The position numbers were made by a program, and so were the translations under genes. Shown here piece after piece: positions 62,323 through 64,000 of a stretch of DNA of 64,000 nt (the stretch's first letter is position 1; every line of letters begins with the position of its first letter). The notes under the pieces were generated by a model. That model saw only the letters and a list, made by a program, of their open reading frames with translations. It was not told the DNA's origin and ran no database searches. Source of the stretch: Ectopseudomonas oleovorans (GTDB lineage Bacteria; Pseudomonadota; Gammaproteobacteria; Pseudomonadales; Pseudomonadaceae); the NCBI RefSeq assembly GCF_003052605.1, contig NZ_QASO01000082.1, positions 48,773-112,772 of the forward strand, given 5' to 3'.

Positions 62323-63687
62323 ATGGTCAAAGAAACCGAAATCAAACTGCGTGCCAGTCGCGCCACCCTGGCCGCCCTGCGCGAGCACCCACTGCTGAAG
62401 AAACGCAACAAGAGCGGCTGGCAACGCGGCGAGCTGTTCAATCAGTATTACGACACGCCGGAGCGCGAGCTGGCCAGCGCCAAGGTCGCCCTGCGCCTGC
62501 GCCGTGACGGCGAGCAGTTCATTCAGACCCTGAAGAGCCGCGGCCAGAGCGTCGCCGGCCTGTCCGAACGCAACGAGTGGGACTGGTACCTGAGCAAGGC
62601 CAAACTTGACCTAAAAAAGCTCGACGACAGTTGCTGGCCGGCCAGCCTGGCCGAACTGGACAAGAAAACCCTGCAGCCGCTGTTCACCACCGATTTCGTC
62701 CGCGAGAAGGCCGAGATCGCCTGGGGCCGCGGCAAGGCCAAGGTAGTCATCGAGGCTGCGCTGGACCTGGGCAAGGTCATCGCTGGCGAGGGCGAAGAAG
62801 AGATTTGCGAGCTGGAGTTGGAACTGCGCCAGGGCGAACCCGCCGCGCTGCTGGAGCTGGCCTGCGAGCTGGCCGCCGAACTGCCGCTGATGCCTTGCGA
62901 CATCAGCAAGGCCGAACGCGGCTATCGTCTGTTCGATGCTGGCAGCTACAACCTCAGCCTGCCAGCACCCGAGCTGCAGGGCGAGATGAGCCTGGACGAC
63001 GCTTTCGCCGCACTCGCCTGGCACCTGCTCGGCGCCAGCCAGCGCCTGGCCGAGCAGTATCGCTGGAATGGTCATTGGAGCCTGTTGCAGCAATGGCTGG
63101 AGCAATTGATCGACCTGCGCGCCCTGCTCGCCAGCCTCGGTCAGGCAGCGCCGCGAGCCAGCTCGCGGGAACTGCGCGAAGCACTTGACGCCCTGCTCGA
63201 CGATTGGCGTCCGCGCCTGGCGGCCGGGCAGCACGACGACAGCATGCGCCGTAACGCTCCCGCGCTGTTCGCCGCCGAACTGGATGGCTGCCGCTGGGGC
63301 CTGCTGTCGCTGAAGATGTCGTATTGGCTGCTGCAACGCAGCTGGACGGCAGAGCGCAACAATCGCGGCAATCGCCAGGGTAACGCAGCCCTGGGCAACT
63401 GGCTGCCGACCCTGCTGAACGAAGAAGGCACGGCCCTGCAACTGCGCCGCTACCAGCAGCAACCGGAAGACCTGGCCGAGCAGATGCCACGCCTGGAGCG
63501 CCTGCTGGTCTGGCTGCGCCTGGCCCGTGGGGTGCTGGAAGTGCCCGAGGTCGACCGCCTGTATGGCGAGCTGAACAAGCTGTACGAACTGGCTCAGCAG
63601 GAGCTGGACGACGAGCAGCGCCAACTGCGTGCGACTCAGACGCAGATCGTGAGCAGCCTCAAGGCCTGGAAGGCGTTGGTGAAATAG
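62323..63687 (+). CDS. CYTH-CHAD inorganic triphosphatase (YgiF-like)
   Basis: A 454-residue two-domain protein. The CYTH domain (about 1-200) starts with the EIKLRAS signature and contains LFNQYYDTPERELASAKVALRLRR and the acidic ELELELRQGEP strand; it hydrolyses tripolyphosphate. The CHAD region (about 215-454) is helical with arginine- and histidine-containing stretches (LLGASQRLAEQYRWNGHWSLLQQW, RARGVLEVPEVDRLYGEL-like). CHAD domains bind polyphosphate. It is divergent from the DUF47-pit unit, so this corner of the window groups phosphate uptake with polyphosphate handling. Confidence 0.88.
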   Translation: MVKETEIKLRASRATLAALREHPLLKKRNKSGWQRGELFNQYYDTPERELASAKVALRLRRDGEQFIQTLKSRGQSVAGLSERNEWDWYLSKAKLDLKKLDDSCWPASLAELDKKTLQPLFTTDFVREKAEIAWGRGKAKVVIEAALDLGKVIAGEGEEEICELELELRQGEPAALLELACELAAELPLMPCDISKAERGYRLFDAGSYNLSLPAPELQGEMSLDDAFAALAWHLLGASQRLAEQYRWNGHWSLLQQWLEQLIDLRALLASLGQAAPRASSRELREALDALLDDWRPRLAAGQHDDSMRRNAPALFAAELDGCRWGLLSLKMSYWLLQRSWTAERNNRGNRQGNAALGNWLPTLLNEEGTALQLRRYQQQPEDLAEQMPRLERLLVWLRLARGVLEVPEVDRLYGELNKLYELAQQELDDEQRQLRATQTQIVSSLKAWKALVK

Positions 63688-63705
63688 CGGCTGGGCAGGC
63701 ACAAC

Positions 63706-63731
63706 AATCGCGGCTGAAGCCGCTCCTACAG
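63706..63731. repeat. Single REP-type palindrome before the IS66 end
   Basis: ATCGCGGCTGAAGCCGCTCC followed by TACAG is one unit of the GCGGCTTCAGCCGC class, in the same family as 57552-57598 but without a partner. It lies 14 bases before the proposed IS66 left end. Confidence 0.6.
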
Positions 63732-63762
63732 ATCGCTGCACAACGTAACCGCTCCATAAACC

Positions 63763-63784
63763 CCGTCCTGGCGGACGGTTTTTT
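63763..63784 (+). terminator. Intrinsic-terminator-like hairpin at the IS66 edge
   Basis: CCGTCC and GGACGG pair around TGGC and are followed by six Ts, reading on the plus strand. It would stop transcription leaving the CYTH-CHAD gene before it runs antisense into the transposase gene. If the IS boundary at 63745 is right, the terminator belongs to the element. Confidence 0.7.
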
Positions 63785-64000
63785 CAGGAAGCAGAGGCAG
63801 AAGCTGGCGAGCAGTTCCACGGCAGCAGCGCTTCGTAATCCTCGACGCGGCTCGCCGCTGACAGGCGTTCAAGGATGTGGCGCAACCAGGCGTAAGGCTC
63901 TTGCCCGTTGGCTTTGGCAGTTTCGATCAGGCTGTAGATCTGCGCGCTGGCGGTAGCGCCTTTCGGCGTGTCGCTGAACAGCCAGTTCTTGCGGCCGATG
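63784..64000 (-). CDS. IS66-family transposase, C-terminal fragment
   Basis: Translation leftward from the window edge gives GRKNWLFSDTPKGATASAQI, then YSLIETAKANGQEPYAWLRH, then RVEDYEALLPWN and a short Ser/Ala tail before the stop at 63784-63786. These are the well-known closing motifs of IS66 TnpC transposases (catalytic DDE core plus C-terminal domain). The catalytic core is outside the window. About 71 codons are visible. Confidence 0.9.
   Translation of the reverse strand, partial: IGRKNWLFSDTPKGATASAQIYSLIETAKANGQEPYAWLRHILERLSAASRVEDYEALLPWNCSPASASAS

Larger units (their letters stand above)
63745..64000 (-). mobile_element. IS66-family insertion sequence, left part
   Basis: The transposase reading frame continues past the window edge. 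The proposed left end, GTAACCGCTCC at 63745, resembles the GTAAGCG-type ends of IS66 elements as I remember them; the opposite end and any 8-bp target duplication lie outside the window. Only about 256 bases are present. Confidence 0.55.

Overview
The window is about 64 kb of GC-rich chromosomal DNA from a Pseudomonas, most likely a species near the mendocina/oleovorans/alcaligenes groups rather than P. aeruginosa itself. The evidence is a complete Pil-Chp chemosensory cluster, a 635-residue FabY-type ketoacyl synthase, the gshA-argA-argE-pit and amgRS-tex blocks, and typical Pseudomonas REP palindromes. I recognise the proteins from memory; no search was run. No rRNA, tRNA, CRISPR array or prophage is visible, and most of the window is core housekeeping DNA.

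Left block (1-27.5 kb). After a solute-binding-protein fragment come the helicase rhlE, a yceI-cytochrome b561 pair, bioA, rsmE and an alanine/sodium symporter. The minus-strand twitching and surface-sensing operon pilG-H-I-J-K-chpA-B-C follows (21.2-8.0 kb); chpA alone covers 7.3 kb. Diverging from pilG are gshB, a tonB, yqgE (algH), ruvX, pyrR, pyrB and a non-catalytic pyrC'. The order matches the PA0428-PA0401 part of PAO1 as I remember it, but without mexAB-oprM and chpDE.

Junction and right block (27.5-64 kb). A 440-bp repeat-laden spacer joins pyrC' to fabY. From there the order follows the PA5174-PA5209 region: fabY, cysQ-nudE, a yrfG-type nucleotidase, a BON/LysM protein, a LysR regulator, fdhD plus a YdeP-type molybdoenzyme, a glycine-zipper protein, a four-gene Mla-like lipid transporter, recQ, pckA, hslO, a PAP2 phosphatase, hslR, rimB-rimK, a decayed MASE1-PAS-EAL gene, amgS-amgR, tex, a thioesterase, gshA, a small Rmf-like gene, argA, argE, pit with its DUF47 partner, and a CYTH-CHAD triphosphatase. 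The window ends inside an IS66-type insertion sequence. The junction is what one inversion roughly symmetric about the replication origin would give.

Functional themes are surface sensing and type IV pilus control (Pil-Chp, possibly TonB), glutathione synthesis (gshA and gshB at opposite ends), pyrimidine and arginine synthesis, envelope lipid handling and envelope stress (Mla-like system, AmgRS, PAP2), and redox/heat chaperones (Hsp33, Hsp15).

The most unusual signals are non-coding: a 167-bp IS4-like MITE inserted exactly in the loop of an intrinsic terminator, with its target duplication intact; two copies of a 124-141-bp hairpin element whose stems differ in sequence but stay paired; REP-type repeats that supply stop codons; a REP pair between amgR and amgS; and a perfect CRP/Vfr-type site upstream of hslO.
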